From NCBI RefSeq assembly GCF_004353915.1, contig NZ_SMRP01000007.1:819-64818 (forward strand): DNA of 64,000 nucleotides. The letters run 5' to 3'. Made by a program: the position numbers and the translations under genes. The notes beneath the pieces were generated by a model. That model was not told where the DNA came from, searched no databases, and saw only the letters and a program-made list of their open reading frames with translations. Origin of the DNA: Paraburkholderia silviterrae. Its GTDB lineage: Bacteria; Pseudomonadota; Gammaproteobacteria; Burkholderiales; Burkholderiaceae. Of this stretch, positions 23,852 through 34,600 are shown in pieces. Position 1 is the first letter of the stretch; each line of letters begins with the position of its first letter.

Positions 23852-24097
23852 ATGCAAAGGGTATCGGTCAAACTGGACGACGCGGGACATCTGGCCGCTA
23901 TAGGAGCGACGGTTCGGGCTCGTCGGCAGGAGTTTGGTGTCTCACAGGAGGCCCTTGCACACGCAACAGGAATCGACCGCAGTCATATGGGGCGAATCGA
24001 GCGAGGGGAACGCAATCTATCCGTCCTAAACCTCATTCGAATTGCCGACGCCCTAGACATTTCACCATCGAAACTACTCAAAGGTGCCGGTCTTTGA
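23852..24097 (+). CDS. Small Xre-family HTH regulator, 81 aa
   Basis: One complete HTH_3 domain: IGATVRARRQEFGVSQEALAHATGIDRSHMGRIERGERNLSVLNLIRIADAL, in the style of C-proteins and phage-type repressors. It has no effector domain. The ATG is not preceded by a good ribosome binding site, so the start could be internal or leaderless. No restriction-modification gene is adjacent. It is the last island-like gene before the Lrp regulator. Confidence 0.75.
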   Translation: MQRVSVKLDDAGHLAAIGATVRARRQEFGVSQEALAHATGIDRSHMGRIERGERNLSVLNLIRIADALDISPSKLLKGAGL

Positions 24098-24733
24098 GGC
24101 GACATCGAATGGATCAATTACAATTTATATCGGCACCGTATTCGCCACCGTCCTGGTGCAAACGTCAAACGCTCTTAAACGTCAGAACTCGTACCTAACG
24201 GCTGCGCAGCACCGGGCGAACCTCCCGCGAAGATCGCCACGCCCGCCAAAATCCACGTGTCGCAACACCTAGTTCATGAACAAGTTCTTTTGCACGGATT
24301 TTTCTCTCTAATTTAATTCGGATGACATAGATGAAAATGTGATCACGTTAACTATATTGGATATGAAAGCCTTAAATGGAGGGCTCCGACACCTGTCGAA
24401 TACCCTTTGATGGTGAAGATGCAGGTGGGGGGGCGATCAAACTCATCCTGCGAACTCTCGCATCAGAGGCACACGACTGAACGTCGACATCCAAGCTCAA
24501 AGTCGTGACCATTGAATACTATGCGCGGCGTACCACAAAATCACTCGGACTGCATGGGATAAGTGCGGAACCGCCGTTGAGGTGGGGGATAAACCGGGCG
24601 GCAGAATCAAAAGCGGAATGACCGGGATTGTCTAACTGACGTCTCTCCTGCTCTCCGCCCAGAAACAGTCAACAGCACGGCGGAAACGGCTGCTACCATC
24701 TGAAAATGCCGTGACTAACGGAGGAAACAGCTC
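24098..24733. other. Intergenic with an A+T-rich patch, right edge of the island
   Basis: About 640 bases without a gene. Positions 24290-24370 are strikingly A+T-rich against the surrounding DNA, with tracts such as TTTCTCTCTAATTTAATTC. I saw no tRNA or integrase. It is plausibly the right boundary of the accessory region, or a promoter region for the Lrp gene. Confidence 0.45.
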
Positions 24734-25264
24734 ATGCCGACAACGCCAACCAAGAGGCTGGACAAGATCGACATCGCGATTCTCAGCACTCTTCAGAAGA
24801 ATGCCCGGATTACGAACACTGAACTCGCGCGAGTCGTCAATCTATCCACGACCCCTTGTTTCAACCGCGTCCGGAATATCGAGAACCTGGGCCTGATCAA
24901 GCAGCAGGTGACTCTGCTCAATCCTGAGCGGCTTGGCCTAAACTTGAATGTCTTCATAAGCGTTAGCCTCGAACGGCAAGTGGAAGACGCTCTCCGCAGT
25001 TTTGAAGAGGCGATTTCCGTCCGACCGGAAGTGATGGAATGCTACTTGATGACCGGCGATGCGGATTACCTGCTTCGTGTTGTCGTGCCAGATACGAAAG
25101 CGCTCGAGCGCTTTATTCTGGATCATCTCACCAAGGTCAAGGGAGTCTCAAACATCCGTTCAAGCTTTGCGCTCAAGCAGGTTCGCTACAAGACCGAATT
25201 GCCGTTACCCGCCAACGGCATGACGTTGCCAGATGAAGAGTCAGCGCCTCAGGAGTGGTTGTAG
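24734..25264 (+). CDS. Lrp/AsnC-family transcriptional regulator
   Basis: 176 residues: N-terminal winged HTH (LDKIDIAILSTLQKNARITNTELARVVNLSTTPCFNRVRNIENLG, about 9-52) and C-terminal RAM/AsnC ligand-binding domain (VMECYLMTGDADYLLRVVVPD). GGAGGAAAC precedes the ATG. It is convergent with the large E1 gene. In pseudomonads an Lrp-type MdeR controls methionine gamma-lyase and an E1-like mdeB; this pair could be analogous, but no lyase gene is present here. Confidence 0.93.
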   Translation: MPTTPTKRLDKIDIAILSTLQKNARITNTELARVVNLSTTPCFNRVRNIENLGLIKQQVTLLNPERLGLNLNVFISVSLERQVEDALRSFEEAISVRPEVMECYLMTGDADYLLRVVVPDTKALERFILDHLTKVKGVSNIRSSFALKQVRYKTELPLPANGMTLPDEESAPQEWL

Positions 25265-25374
25265 ATCAGTTGATCCCAGCCGGGATCCGGGCAGCGCGCG
25301 ATCCGAACTCCGATGGCTCATGCCCATCGACTCCAACGGAGTCCCCCGTTCCCACCTGGCGAAAAGCTGTCCGG

Positions 25375-28086
25375 TCAGACCAACCATGGCGAGAAGCGCT
25401 CGCTCACGTCCTTCCCGTATTTGCGTATTGCTCGACGCAGTACCTCTTTGTCCACCATGCCGTCATCAACGAGCGCTTTCAATGCGGCAATCGCGATCGA
25501 CGCACGATCGACTTCGAAGAAAGATCGAAGCGACGCGCGAGTGTCACTCCGGCCAAAGCCATCCGTGCCCAATGTCACATATCGTCGCGGGACGTACGCA
25601 CGGATCAACTCAGGCACAGCGCGGACATAATCTGTAGCGGCAATGACGGGCCCCTCCGAGTGCGAAAGAGCAGCCGTTACATAGGGTACGGCCGCAGCGT
25701 CGTCGAACAGTCGCTCGGAACGCTCGAGCGCAACGCCTTCACGATGCAATTCAGTAAAGCTTGTGACGCTCCACACACCCGCTTGAATTTCCCAGTCGTC
25801 CTTCAACATGCGCGCGGCGGCCTGTACCTCGCCCAGAATCGCACCAGAGCCGAGAAGCTGCACCTGCGCCGACTCCATCGACTTCCGGTCAAGCACATAC
25901 AGGCCTTTGATAACACCCTCGCGCACTCGTTCGGCCTCCGTTGAGGGCAACGACGGCTGTGCGTAGTTTTCGTTGGTCACGGTCACATAGTAGAAAACGT
26001 CCTGCTGCCGCTCGACCATTTCGCGCGCACCTTCGTCGACAATCATCGCGACTTCGTAGGCGAACGCGGGATCGTAAGCCCGACAGTTCGGTACCGTTGA
26101 TGCTGCAAGATGACTTGTGCCATCCTGATGCTGCAGCCCCTCCCCGCCGAGCGTTGTCTTGCCAGCCGTCGCACCAATCAGGAATCCACGAGCACGCTGG
26201 TCCGCCGCCGCCCAGATCAGATCGCCGATGCGCTGGAAGCCAAACATCGAGTAGTAGATGTAGAACGGCAACATGGGCGTATCGTGCACGCTGTAGGATG
26301 TGGCGGCTGCGATCCACGACGATATGGCGCCCGCTTCGGAGATACCTTCTTCCAGAATCTGACCGCTCGTATCCTCGCGGTAATAGAGCATCGAGCCGAG
26401 ATCCTCCGGCTCGTACAACTGCCCGCGCGGAGAGTAGATCCCCACCTGGCGGAACAGATTTGCCATGCCGAATGTGCGCGCTTCATCCGCGACAACGGGG
26501 ACGATACGCGGGCCGAGCGCCTCATCCTTCAACAAGCTCCCCAGCATGCGGACGATGGCCATGGTCGTCGACATCTCCTTGCCATTCGCGTCCATTGCGA
26601 ATTGCCCCCACGTCGACACGGCAGGCACGGCGACCGACTGGGACGCGGCCCGCCGTCTTCTGGGCAAATAGCCGCCAAGCGCGTTGCGCCGCGCGTGCAG
26701 ATACTGCATCTCCGGGCTGCTTTCGGCAGGCTTGTAGAACCTGAGTTGCTCGACATCCTCGTCAGAGAGCGGCAGACGGAAGCGGTCCCGGAAGGCTTTC
26801 AGCTGTTCGACGTCGAGTTTCTTCTGTTGGTGCGTCGTCATACGCCCTTGCCCGATCGAGCCCATGCCGAACCCTTTCATCGTCTTCGCCAGAATGACTG
26901 TCGGCTGTCCGCGGTGCTTCAGCGCCCTGTCATAGGCCGCGTGAAGCTTGCGGACGTCATGCCCGCCGCGTCGCAAGCGATCGATGTCGTCATTGCTCAT
27001 ATGGGCGACGAGCGCGGCAAGCTCCGGGCTCTGACCGAAGAAGCGTTCGCGGTTATAGGCGCCGTCGTTGGCCGAGAAGGTCTGAAACTGGCCATCGACC
27101 GTATGGGCGAACGCCCGCAGCAGCGCACCGGTCCGGTCGCGCGCGAACAGTGCATCCCAGTCGGAACCCCACAACACCTTGATGACGTTCCACCCTGCAC
27201 CGGTGAATTGCGACTCGAGTTCATCGACGATGCGTCCATTACTGCGCACGGGACCATCGAGGCGCTGCAGGTTGCAGTTGATCACGAACACCAGGTTGTC
27301 CAGCCCCTCCCGGGCTGCAAGCGACAAGGCTCCGATCGACTCGGGCTCATCCATCTCGCCGTCTCCAACGAACCCCCACACTTTCCGACCCTCGGTGTGC
27401 AGCAGTCCGCGATTCTGGAGATAGCGCATGAAGCGCGCCTGGTAGATGGCGTTGATAGGTCCAATGCCCATCGAACCCGTGGGGAATTGCCAGAAGTCTG
27501 GCATGAGCCACGGATGCGGATATGAACACAATCCGGGACCTGCGATTTCGCGCCGGTAATGTTCGAGATGCTTTTCGCTCAGGAATCCTTCAAGAAATGC
27601 GCGCGCATAGACACCGGGAGAAGAATGAGGCTGAAAGTAGACGAGGTCACCACTTTGAGCGTCTTTCTGTGCTTTGAAGAAATGATTGAAGCCCACTTCG
27701 AAAAGGTCGGCCGCAGATGCATAGCTCGCGATGTGCCCACCAAGCTCACCGTATGCCCTGTTGGCGCGCACCACCATAGCAAGCGCATTCCAGCGCAATG
27801 CAGCCGCAAGTTTCTCTTCGATTTCGACGTCGCCAGGATAGGGAGGCTGTTGTGCGACGGGAATGGTATTCGCATACGGCGTGATACTCGCGCGCGCCGT
27901 GGCTACCCCCTGTGACAGGGCGTGCGCAGCCAGCCGGTCGAAGAGGTACTGTGCGCGCTCAAGTCCGGCATGTTCGAGAACGCCATCAAGCGCCGCGAGC
28001 CATTCTGCCGTCTCCTGAGGATCGTGGTCGATGCGCGCCTCCGTGGCGGCAAGAATCGGCTGCGTATTTATCGATAAATCCGTCAT
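25375..28086 (-). CDS. Homodimeric 2-oxoacid dehydrogenase E1 (AceE/MdeB type)
   Basis: Thiamine-diphosphate enzyme that decarboxylates a 2-oxo acid and passes the acyl group to a lipoyl carrier; 903 residues, as in AceE. The TPP motif is GDGEMDEPES...FVINCN; YFQPHSSPGVYARAFLEG and the MKGFGMGS loop match the homodimeric E1 family. The ATG at 28086 fits GGAG at 28094-28097 best. No E2 (lipoyl acyltransferase) or E3 gene is adjacent, so it either recruits the housekeeping complex or acts on another oxo acid such as 2-oxobutyrate, as proposed for MdeB. It sits next to a convergent Lrp regulator. Confidence 0.9.
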   Translation of the reverse strand: MTDLSINTQPILAATEARIDHDPQETAEWLAALDGVLEHAGLERAQYLFDRLAAHALSQGVATARASITPYANTIPVAQQPPYPGDVEIEEKLAAALRWNALAMVVRANRAYGELGGHIASYASAADLFEVGFNHFFKAQKDAQSGDLVYFQPHSSPGVYARAFLEGFLSEKHLEHYRREIAGPGLCSYPHPWLMPDFWQFPTGSMGIGPINAIYQARFMRYLQNRGLLHTEGRKVWGFVGDGEMDEPESIGALSLAAREGLDNLVFVINCNLQRLDGPVRSNGRIVDELESQFTGAGWNVIKVLWGSDWDALFARDRTGALLRAFAHTVDGQFQTFSANDGAYNRERFFGQSPELAALVAHMSNDDIDRLRRGGHDVRKLHAAYDRALKHRGQPTVILAKTMKGFGMGSIGQGRMTTHQQKKLDVEQLKAFRDRFRLPLSDEDVEQLRFYKPAESSPEMQYLHARRNALGGYLPRRRRAASQSVAVPAVSTWGQFAMDANGKEMSTTMAIVRMLGSLLKDEALGPRIVPVVADEARTFGMANLFRQVGIYSPRGQLYEPEDLGSMLYYREDTSGQILEEGISEAGAISSWIAAATSYSVHDTPMLPFYIYYSMFGFQRIGDLIWAAADQRARGFLIGATAGKTTLGGEGLQHQDGTSHLAASTVPNCRAYDPAFAYEVAMIVDEGAREMVERQQDVFYYVTVTNENYAQPSLPSTEAERVREGVIKGLYVLDRKSMESAQVQLLGSGAILGEVQAAARMLKDDWEIQAGVWSVTSFTELHREGVALERSERLFDDAAAVPYVTAALSHSEGPVIAATDYVRAVPELIRAYVPRRYVTLGTDGFGRSDTRASLRSFFEVDRASIAIAALKALVDDGMVDKEVLRRAIRKYGKDVSERFSPWLV

Positions 28087-28365
28087 CATGCAACTCCGAG
28101 GCAAGAGCGACGCCTTAAGCGACTCATGGGGGAACGGACAGCATACTGACGACGCCGCAGAATGTGCGCCTGTTTTTCCGGACTGGCACGACGCACCGCA
28201 GTGGTTTTCCCTGCAGTCGGCGTCGGTCGCAGAATATTTGCCTGGTTCGCCGTCCGGGAAAGTAGGCGACGCGATTAGCGCATCGGCTGACCGTAGCGCG
28301 GTAGACCCAGCATGATTCCCCGACTGTGCGCACCCAGTGTACCCATCCGCACGCCACGGCCGGCC

Positions 28366-29409
28366 TCAAGGGATATAACGATTCGACCGCAACTCCGTCA
28401 GCATCTCGAGATACATCTCCTCGCTATCAATGCAGTCTGCAAAGCCGTGCTTGCGTGCCTTGATCGTGCTCGTGATGTTGTCGAAGGTCGTTTTGAAGAT
28501 GGCATCGCCGAACTTCCACGACACGATCTGCTCATACGCGTAATTGCGAAGTCCATGCTGCTTGACGAGTGCGTCCCATACCTCTCCCTTATCGGCCATC
28601 GCTTGCTGAAGCGAGATGGCAAATGGTTCTCCGCCAGGAACGCCAAAGAACTCCGCCAGTCGAGGCCAGATGCGCGACCAGCGGAAATAGTCACCGTTGG
28701 TGATGTTGTAGACTTCTCCGCGGCATACATCCGTCTCACCGGCCCAATCGACAGAACGCGCGAGGATACGCGTGTCCGTCACCTGGTACAGGGCGTCATA
28801 CGCGGCCCGTGGGCCAGGAAATGACATGGGCACACCTAGTGCCTTTGCCAGCGTTCCATAGACAGCGATGACCATCAACAGATTCATCGGATTGCCGAGC
28901 GCCACACCTGCCACCGCCTCCGGGCGAAACGCCGTCCAGGACCAGTTTTTTCCGGCAGAAAGCACTCTAAGGAAATCCTCCTGGCTGTAGTAGAAGTTCG
29001 GCGGCATGTGGCGTGGATCGCTTTCCTTCGCGGGTGTCGGGAACGCACCGATATGTGCGCCGTATGCCTTGCCGCCCTGCATCAGCGAAACATGCCGCAA
29101 ATTCGGCGCGGACTTCTCCACCACTTCGACAAGATTCTTCAACATCATGAGGTTCACCCTCACCAGCTCGGCCTCGCTTGCCTTCTCCTGGTAGGCAGCG
29201 AACACAAGATGCGTGGCGTCAGAAGCTTGCGGCAAGAGTGACTCACAGGACTCCCGGTTAGTCAGGTCTACGGGAAGGTGCAGGGCTCGGGTGGGAAAAT
29301 CCGGTGCGCGTCGCGATACCGCGACGAGATTGACTTCCTTGCCTTCAAAATGATCTAGTACGCCTCGCCCGATCACACCAACGGCACCAGCCACTACAAC
29401 GGTCTTCAT
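28366..29409 (-). CDS. PRISE-type short-chain dehydrogenase/reductase
   Basis: 347-residue NAD(P)-dependent atypical SDR related to progesterone 5-beta-reductase/iridoid synthase. The nucleotide-binding glycine motif is VVVAGAVGVIGRGVL (5-18). The catalytic lysine is in LMQGGKAYG (Lys114) and the tyrosine in NFYYSQEDFL (Tyr140/141), the PRISE arrangement. Bacterial members reduce activated alkenes (enones) with broad substrate range. The gene lies between the orphan E1 and the deacetylase on the same strand, with moderate gaps. The natural substrate is unknown. Confidence 0.85.
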   Translation of the reverse strand: MKTVVVAGAVGVIGRGVLDHFEGKEVNLVAVSRRAPDFPTRALHLPVDLTNRESCESLLPQASDATHLVFAAYQEKASEAELVRVNLMMLKNLVEVVEKSAPNLRHVSLMQGGKAYGAHIGAFPTPAKESDPRHMPPNFYYSQEDFLRVLSAGKNWSWTAFRPEAVAGVALGNPMNLLMVIAVYGTLAKALGVPMSFPGPRAAYDALYQVTDTRILARSVDWAGETDVCRGEVYNITNGDYFRWSRIWPRLAEFFGVPGGEPFAISLQQAMADKGEVWDALVKQHGLRNYAYEQIVSWKFGDAIFKTTFDNITSTIKARKHGFADCIDSEEMYLEMLTELRSNRYIP

Positions 29410-29472
29410 GTCTCATCGTCCTTTCGTTTGACGGGATATTGCTTCGATCAATTGCAGGCGGTCGATTCTCTC

Positions 29473-30543
29473 TTAGCCTGGGCCCGGCAAGCCTGTGACC
29501 GACGCCGGACCGCGGTGAATGATGGGAGTGTTGTCTCGATGTGCCAGTACCCACTTCGCAATTTCATCCTTGCGGGCGAACCAGACATCGGGTTTGGAGC
29601 GCGCATAGGTAAAGAAGCGGTCGAGTGCTCGAACGCGACTGGGATGTCCGTTGATGCGATCGTGAAACCCTACCAGCATCAATCTTCGACGCTTTGTACC
29701 TTCCTCGTAGAGTTGATCGAACTCGTCCTTTAATGCCTGTTCGTAAGCCATCGGGTTATATCCTTCAAAAGGGAATGAAGAAATATCATTCATGTTGAAG
29801 GTGTAAGGCACCGTGACGAAATCTTTGCCCCTCACGGGGATGATGAAGGGCTCGTCGTGGCTCGGTTCGTCGATGTGATAGATGAAGCCGAGATCCTGCA
29901 GGGTATCCAGGATGTGCACTGAATTGCGCAACCAGTACGCGTTCCATCCCACTGCCTGCTGGCCGGTAATGCGATGGATCGTTTCGACACAGTCAGCGAT
30001 GAATCGCTTCTCTTCATCGCGCGGCATATTGTAGGAGTTTGTCCAGGTCCGACCGTGAGCCGCTGCTTCGTGACCTCGTCTAACGATCTCCTGCGCCAGA
30101 TCGGGCGCCTGCTCGATCGCCTTACCAATCATGAACGACGAAACCTTGATGTTGTGCTTGTCGAACAGATCCAACGCGCGAGGGATACCCTCGTAGTGTC
30201 CATAAGCGAAGAACGCGTTGGTAGGCAGGTCCGGCACGCCCTTCGCGATAGGCTCTGGAATCGGCCCGCCGGCCCCCGAGATGGGCTGGCCTCCGCCCTC
30301 GAACATGAGCGATACGCTCACAGCCAGTCGCGCCCCATTCGGCCAGAAACCCTGACCGCCAGACGAGGCGCTCCCCGCCGAGGTTGTTGAACCTTGGCCG
30401 CTTGTCTGTGCGACCGCCGTACCGAATGCCGCTCCAGCAGCAAGTACACCCACTGCAGCGCCAGTCTGGGTCAGAAATGTCCTGCGCCCGATTTGCCCGG
30501 GCGTGGCCGTGTGCTCAGTCACGGTATTGTCGTCACTCTTCAT
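29473..30543 (-). CDS. Tat-exported polysaccharide deacetylase-like protein (NodB fold)
   Basis: 356 residues. A twin-arginine signal (IGRRTFLTQTGAAVGVLAAGAAFG, about 18-41, shown here in part: RRTFLTQ) predicts export of a folded protein. The NodB-type domain follows: SVSLMFEGGG, a metal-site HGRTW segment, and the C-terminal LVGFHDRINGHPSR. The FEGGG in place of the usual FDDG places it near the PuuE/allantoinase-like subgroup, some of which hydrolyse cyclic amides rather than glycans. The substrate is not evident from neighbours. GGAG is present before the ATG. Confidence 0.85.
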   Translation of the reverse strand: MKSDDNTVTEHTATPGQIGRRTFLTQTGAAVGVLAAGAAFGTAVAQTSGQGSTTSAGSASSGGQGFWPNGARLAVSVSLMFEGGGQPISGAGGPIPEPIAKGVPDLPTNAFFAYGHYEGIPRALDLFDKHNIKVSSFMIGKAIEQAPDLAQEIVRRGHEAAAHGRTWTNSYNMPRDEEKRFIADCVETIHRITGQQAVGWNAYWLRNSVHILDTLQDLGFIYHIDEPSHDEPFIIPVRGKDFVTVPYTFNMNDISSFPFEGYNPMAYEQALKDEFDQLYEEGTKRRRLMLVGFHDRINGHPSRVRALDRFFTYARSKPDVWFARKDEIAKWVLAHRDNTPIIHRGPASVTGLPGPG

Positions 30544-30697
30544 GGGTCGTTCTCCTTTACGAAGGAGCGGGTCATGTCACCGCCTGGTTACTTGAGTATG
30601 CGTCAGCGACGATCTGAAATATTGGACAAAATCACCACCGTTGTAACGGAATCGGGAATGCCAATCCGGGTTACTCCTGTGGTGAGTTGCAAAAAGC

Positions 30698-31639
30698 CTA
30701 ACCAGGTGCATGCGACTGCAGTGCCATGAGCGTTCGCTCCCCTGCCTCGAGCAGGGCTACCGTCGCCCTCATATCAACCGTCTTGTACGGTACGAGAGGC
30801 GGCCGAACGTTCTTCCAGCTTTCACGCCCGGTTCGGAGCGCTATTGCGGCCTTCATTGCCGGAATCATTGGAACCTGCTGGAAAGCCTTGCGAATCGAAA
30901 CTGCATTCTCATGTAAATGCGCAGAGACCGGTTCATGGGCCATCCGATATAGCGTACTTAGCATGACGGGGTTGACGTTCGCTGTCCCACTAATACAGCC
31001 TGCTGCGCCCAGTTTGAGCGCGTCGAGCAAGAGCGCCTCACTCGCGGGAAAGACGTCGAAACCATCGTCGCTGAACGTCGTCAGCAGCATGCGGGTGTTT
31101 TCCCAATCGCCGGTCGAGTCCTTGACGCCGGCAATGGTCGCGGGATACCGCTTGCGCAAGCGCTCGATCAGCGCCGGCGTGATGGACACACCGGACAGCG
31201 CGGGGATGTGATACAGATATACGGCAAGACGCATATCGCCGACCGCCTCGATCACTTCCGAGTAGAACGCGAAAACCCCATCTTCGCTGACGTTCTTGAA
31301 AAAGAACGGAGGCAGCATCAGCACACTGCCGATACCGGCGTCGACCGAGTGCCGTGTAAGCGCCACCGCCTCCTTGAGCGAGCACGACCCTGTACCCGAC
31401 ATCACGCGAGCAGGATCGATTTTCGCCGCGACCAGCGTATCGATCAGTTCGATCTTCTCCGCAAGCGACAGCGAATTCGCTTCCGAGTTGGTCCCGAAGA
31501 TGGCCAATCCAACATCCGACGCGATCAATGACTTGCAGTGCTCGACGAAGGCCTCGGCATCGGGCTCGAAGTCGTCGTGAAACGGCGTCAGTACCGGTGC
31601 GAGCACACCGCGATGGCGCGTGGGCTTAGTGTTCGACAT
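30698..31639 (-). CDS. Dihydrodipicolinate synthase/N-acetylneuraminate lyase-family protein
   Basis: 313-residue class I aldolase/lyase of the DapA superfamily: Schiff-base lysine in GVKDSTGDWE (Lys173), catalytic tyrosine in YLYHIPALSG (Tyr143), and GTNSEANSL in place of the usual GTTGE loop. The ATG at 31639 lies inside the end of the upstream oxidase gene (14-base overlap). The loop change argues against lysine biosynthesis; the operon with a hydroxyacid oxidase and a sugar importer points to a catabolic 2-oxo-acid lyase or dehydratase. It is the last gene of the six-gene operon. Confidence 0.88.
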   Translation of the reverse strand: MSNTKPTRHRGVLAPVLTPFHDDFEPDAEAFVEHCKSLIASDVGLAIFGTNSEANSLSLAEKIELIDTLVAAKIDPARVMSGTGSCSLKEAVALTRHSVDAGIGSVLMLPPFFFKNVSEDGVFAFYSEVIEAVGDMRLAVYLYHIPALSGVSITPALIERLRKRYPATIAGVKDSTGDWENTRMLLTTFSDDGFDVFPASEALLLDALKLGAAGCISGTANVNPVMLSTLYRMAHEPVSAHLHENAVSIRKAFQQVPMIPAMKAAIALRTGRESWKNVRPPLVPYKTVDMRATVALLEAGERTLMALQSHAPG

Positions 31640-34600
31640 AGCGTTTCTCCGTTGCGTCTCCATGGGTTTCGGGGCTCGTAGCCGACGCGCGGTCTCGCTC
31701 GAGCGTGTCGTATCCTGGGGTGTTGGCTCGGCTGGCACGCGCAAGCAACTGAGCAAGGTGCAGCGCCTCCCGATTCGTGCCATGACGAATCTGCTCCCGG
31801 CAGCTGAATCCATTGGTCAAAACGATGGTTCCCTCCGGCGCATCGCGCACGGCCGGAAACAGGACCTGTTCGCCCACGGCGTCGGCAAGCTCACTGTGCT
31901 CGGGGTGAAATCCAAACGACCCCGCGAGGCCGCAGCAGCCGCTATCGAGCATCGTGAATCGCGCCCCCATCTTTTCGAGCAACGCGCGTTCGGCGCGCGT
32001 GCCAAAGAGCGACTTCTGATGGCAGTGCGCATGAACCAGCACGCGAGCTTCATAGCGCGGCGGCTCGTATCCTTGTTCGAGCAGGAAATCGCCGAACAGC
32101 CTGACCGCGGATGACAAGCGCTGCGCCCGCGTGTCGTCGGGAAAGAGCTTGAGCAGCTCGTCTCTGAACACGGAGAGGCAGCCCGGTTCGAGGCCAACCA
32201 GTGCAATCGGCGCTTCATCGGTGCCTTGCGCGCTGAACACGGGCGCCAGCGCCGCCATGATTTGCTCGAGATGACGACGTGCCGCGTCAAGGTAGCCGAA
32301 ATCGTAGAGCGGGCGTCCGCAGCACAGGCCTTTCGGCGGCAGCACGACGTCGAAGCCTGCGCTGCGCAACACCTCTACCGCGTCTAGCGCTATCTCCGGG
32401 TGGAAGTGCTCGGAAAACGTATCGACCCACAGCATGACTTTGCGGCGGCGGCTTGAACCGTCGTGCCCGATCATCCCCGCGCCGTAGGCCTTGCGAAATG
32501 TCTTCGTCGCAAACCGTGGGAGCGTTCGTGAACTCGCGGTGCCTGCCACGCGCTTCGCAAGCCCGGCCAAAAGGCGCGTCTGTGTCATCAGGTTCGCAAT
32601 CCGGGGCAGACGTGCGGCGAACGGCGCCCATTGGCCGATGCGTCCCATGAACCAGGCCTGGCGCGGACGCCGCTTTCTCTCGTAGTAGTGCGAAAGAAAC
32701 TCGGCCTTATAACTGGCCATATCGACATGGGTTGGACAATCCGAGCGGCAACCCTTGCACGACAGACAGGTGTCGAGCGCTTCCTTGACCGGCTCGCTTT
32801 CCCATCGCCCGTCTACGAGGTCACCCTGGAGCATTTCCCATAGCAAACGGCTTCGTCCCCGCGTCGAGTAGCGCTCCTCGCGTGTGGCCCGGTAGCTTGG
32901 GCACATCGTATTGCCTGTGAGCGAGCGGCAACGCCCCATCCCGACGCACCGCTCGACCGCCCGTTGAAACCCGTTGCCCTCTTCGCTGCGAAACGTCATG
33001 CGCGTATGCAAGTTGACGACCTTGTATTGCGGCCCCATGCGCAGATTGTCATCGAGCCGGTAAGCGTCGATCACCTTGCCGGGATTCATCCGGTTGCGCG
33101 GATCCCAGATGCGCTTGAATTCGCGCATCGCATCCATCAGCTCCTCGCCGAACATGATCGGCAGGAACTCCGCCTTGGCCTGGCCATCGCCATGTTCTCC
33201 GGACAACGATCCGCCGTAGCGCACGACCAGCTCGGCCGCCTCGCGCGTAAAGCTGCGCCATTGCACGATGCCTTCCGCGCTCGAGAAGTCGAAGGTAATA
33301 CGCGCATGCACGCAGCCGTCGCCAAAATGGCCGAACAGCGACGTCTCGTAGCCGTACCGGTCCACCAGTTGCTGGAAGGCGCGCAGGTAGTCGCCGAGGC
33401 GGTCGGGATCGACAGCGGCGTCTTCCCAACCCACCTTCGGATCGGGTATGGCAGGGTCGATCGATAGTTGCGTGGCGGAGGCCCCCGTCTCGCGGATCAA
33501 CCAGATGCGCTGCTGCATTGCCGGCTCGATCACGAGCCAGCTCGACGGTGCGGGCCCTGCGCGACGCTTGCCGAGCGCTTCGGCGGCGTGCTGTGCTTGC
33601 CCGATTGCCTCCGCCTCGGTATCGGCGCCGAACTCGAGCACGACCCACGCATCGCCCTGCGGAAGCAGCGCGATCTCTTCCGCCCGCAGGCCGCGCGCCT
33701 GAAGTCCTCGCACGATCGCACGGTCCAGACCTTCGATGGCGATCGGACCGAACTCCCGGTACTCGGGTACCGCATCCGCTGCCGCATAGATGTCGGGAAA
33801 GCCCAAAACAAGTGCCACGCGATGCGCAGGACTGTGCACGAGCCGCACCTTTGCGGCCGTCGTGATGACACAGGTTCCTTCGGTTCCCACCAGCGCACGG
33901 GCGACGTTGAAGCCGTTCTCCGGCAACAGCTCGTCGAGATTGAACCCCGAAACGCGGCGGGGAATGGAAACGAAGCGCTTTCGGATCGCCTCTGCGTATC
34001 GGTCGCGCAGTGCTCTCAGGTCCCGATAAATTTCGCCGCGTCGCCCGCCGGCCGCAATGATCGAATCGAGCTCGGCATCCGAGGTCGGGCCGACCCAGAA
34101 GCGCTCGCCGTCGTAGGTCAGCACTTCGAGCGCCTCGACGTTCTCCAGCGTTTTGCCCGCCATCACGGAATGGGGGCCGCACGAATTGTTGCCGATCATG
34201 CCGCCCAACGTGCAGCGGCTATGCGTCGACGGATCGGGGGCGAAGGTCAGGCCGAACTGCTCGGCTGCGTCACGCAGCGTATCGCACACGACACCGGGCT
34301 CGACGATGGCGGTCCCTGCAACCGGGTCCAGCTCCAGAATCCGGTTGCAGCTGCGCGAATAGTCGAACACGACTGCCGCATTGACTGTCTGCCCGCTCAT
34401 CGACGTTCCGCCGCCTCGCGAGAGCACGGGCGCATCGTGCCTGCGGCAGATGGCAAGGGCGCTCGCGACCGCCTCCGTCGATTCCGGCACGATGACGCCA
34501 ATCGGCGTCTGGCGATAGTTGGACGCGTCCGAAGCGTACGCGGCGCGGTGCGCGACGTCGAAACGCACGGCCGGACCCAGCGCCGCCCGCAGATCGGCTT

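Noticed and set aside
26110..27525. 471-codon plus-strand frame over the E1 gene
   Set aside because: Antisense shadow of a 903-residue enzyme with all TPP-enzyme motifs.
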